Assembly (NCBI GenBank): GCA_016711285.1
Contig: JADJTG010000013.1
Span: forward strand, 102,001-166,000
Direction of reading: 5' to 3'
DNA length: 64,000 bases
Origin: Sphingobacteriales bacterium
GTDB lineage: Bacteria; Bacteroidota; Bacteroidia; Chitinophagales; UBA2359
Shown: piece after piece, positions 63,328 through 64,000 of the stretch
Layout: every line of letters begins with the position of its first letter
Position numbering within the stretch: the first letter of the stretch is position 1
The notes under the pieces: generated by a model
What the model was told of the DNA's origin: nothing
What the model saw: only the letters and a program-made list of their open reading frames with translations
The model's database searches: none
Program-made: the position numbers and the translations under genes

Positions 63328-64000
63328 ATGAAAAAAATAATTCTTCTGTGGATAGTCTGCTATTGGGCAGGGAATTGGTGTGTGGCACAATCAGATTGTT
63401 TTACAGTAAATGCAGGCAATGATGCCACTATTTGTTTGGGAGAAAGTGCCGAATTGAACGGCAGCTACAGCAACGGCGAAATATTGGGGTTTTCGTGGAG
63501 TCCACTGGCGGGTTTGTCTAATCCTGACACCTTGCACCCCACCGTAAATATTACACAAACCACCACCTACACACTCACCGTAGAAGGCGTTTCGGGCAAT
63601 GAACTCATCACCAACGGCAATTTCAACAATGGAGCTACCGGATTTACGAGCGATTATAACAATATAGCCGCCGCCGACTCTTTTTTAATTGTACAAGGCA
63701 CTTATAAAATAGGCGTACACGGCGAACAAGCCAACCCCAGCTGGGTGCACTGTTTTGACCACAGCAGCGGCAACGGCAGCAGCGGTATGATGTGCATCAA
63801 CGGCTCGCCCACACCCAACGCCAAAGTATGGTGCCAAACAGTAAATGTAGAGAGCAACACAGATTATGCTTTTTCTACTTGGGTGCAGTCGCTTTCTGCC
63901 AAAAACGGCGGCGACACCACACAAACCAACAACCCCGCCATTTTACAATTTTCTATCAACAGCACCAACCTCCAACAACCTTTCCAAGCCTCCATCAACA
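63328..64000 (+). CDS. Secreted PKD/gliding-type surface protein, N-terminal part
   Basis: About 224 residues are visible and the gene leaves the window. A signal peptide (KKIILLWIVCYWAG, ending CVAQ) is followed by a PKD-like module (VNAGNDATICLGESAELNG, then TTTYTLTV), close in type to the one in the protease at 43285. From about 93 a carbohydrate-binding or jelly-roll-like domain starts (NELITNGNFNNGATGF, TDYAFSTWVQSLS). Such proteins in Bacteroidota usually end in a T9SS tail, which would lie beyond the edge. Function beyond surface or secreted location is unknown. Confidence 0.8.
   Translation, partial: MKKIILLWIVCYWAGNWCVAQSDCFTVNAGNDATICLGESAELNGSYSNGEILGFSWSPLAGLSNPDTLHPTVNITQTTTYTLTVEGVSGNELITNGNFNNGATGFTSDYNNIAAADSFLIVQGTYKIGVHGEQANPSWVHCFDHSSGNGSSGMMCINGSPTPNAKVWCQTVNVESNTDYAFSTWVQSLSAKNGGDTTQTNNPAILQFSINSTNLQQPFQASIN

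Overview
The window looks like a chromosomal piece of a Bacteroidota genome, probably from the Chitinophagales/Saprospirales side of the phylum (inference, no rRNA is present). The evidence is type IX secretion (T9SS) C-terminal tails, a fused ccoNO cytochrome oxidase gene, a SecA of about 1,126 residues with a C-terminal metal-binding motif, a DUF4834 protein, a short NuoG, TAnnTTTG-type promoter boxes and little sign of Shine-Dalgarno sites. No rRNA, tRNA or CRISPR array was recognised.

Layout. 1-6,100 (minus strand): a cbb3 oxidase operon read rrf2 - ccoI - ccoS - ccoNO - ccoQ - ccoP, with ccoP running off the left edge. 6,175-15,068 (minus): nitronate monooxygenase, RNase Y, ZapA, a coiled-coil partner, PheT and a tandem AAA+ protein. 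15,466-22,739: a large TolB-like/beta-barrel envelope protein, NhaA, an MBL hydrolase and an oligopeptide-type permease. 23,038-27,283: nuoE-F-G-H of complex I, with no nuoI following. 27,920-32,093: SurA-like chaperone and a MoxR ATPase, split by an AT-rich pair (ATPase + TOPRIM) that resembles an anti-phage module. 32,208-49,037: GH13 amylase, DnaK, lipoprotein, M3 oligopeptidase, an LRR protein with T9SS tail, MenG/UbiE, an M36-like protease with tail, another tailed protein and an EF-G-like GTPase. 49,221-53,853: LD-carboxypeptidase, then an accessory stretch with a 21-bp minisatellite of about 53 copies, a lone lipoprotein gene between two copies of a 49-bp repeat, and a damaged IS630-type element. 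53,946-63,192: SecA, RecR, methylmalonyl-CoA epimerase, DUF4834, sulfotransferase, ScpA, phosphohexomutase and a broken pcm. At 63,328 a secreted protein begins and runs off the right edge.

Functional themes are microaerobic respiration (cbb3 plus complex I), envelope biogenesis (SecA, SurA, TolB/barrel protein, LD-carboxypeptidase), secreted T9SS cargo for polymer breakdown and adhesion, and chromosome/RNA maintenance.

A window-wide caution: many genes, including the normally essential pheT and dnaK, carry single-base indels or a stop, several in homopolymers. I read these mostly as uncorrected sequencing errors, though genuine decay cannot be excluded for pcm and the transposase. The most promising candidate for a new system is the ATPase/TOPRIM pair at 29,305-31,013.
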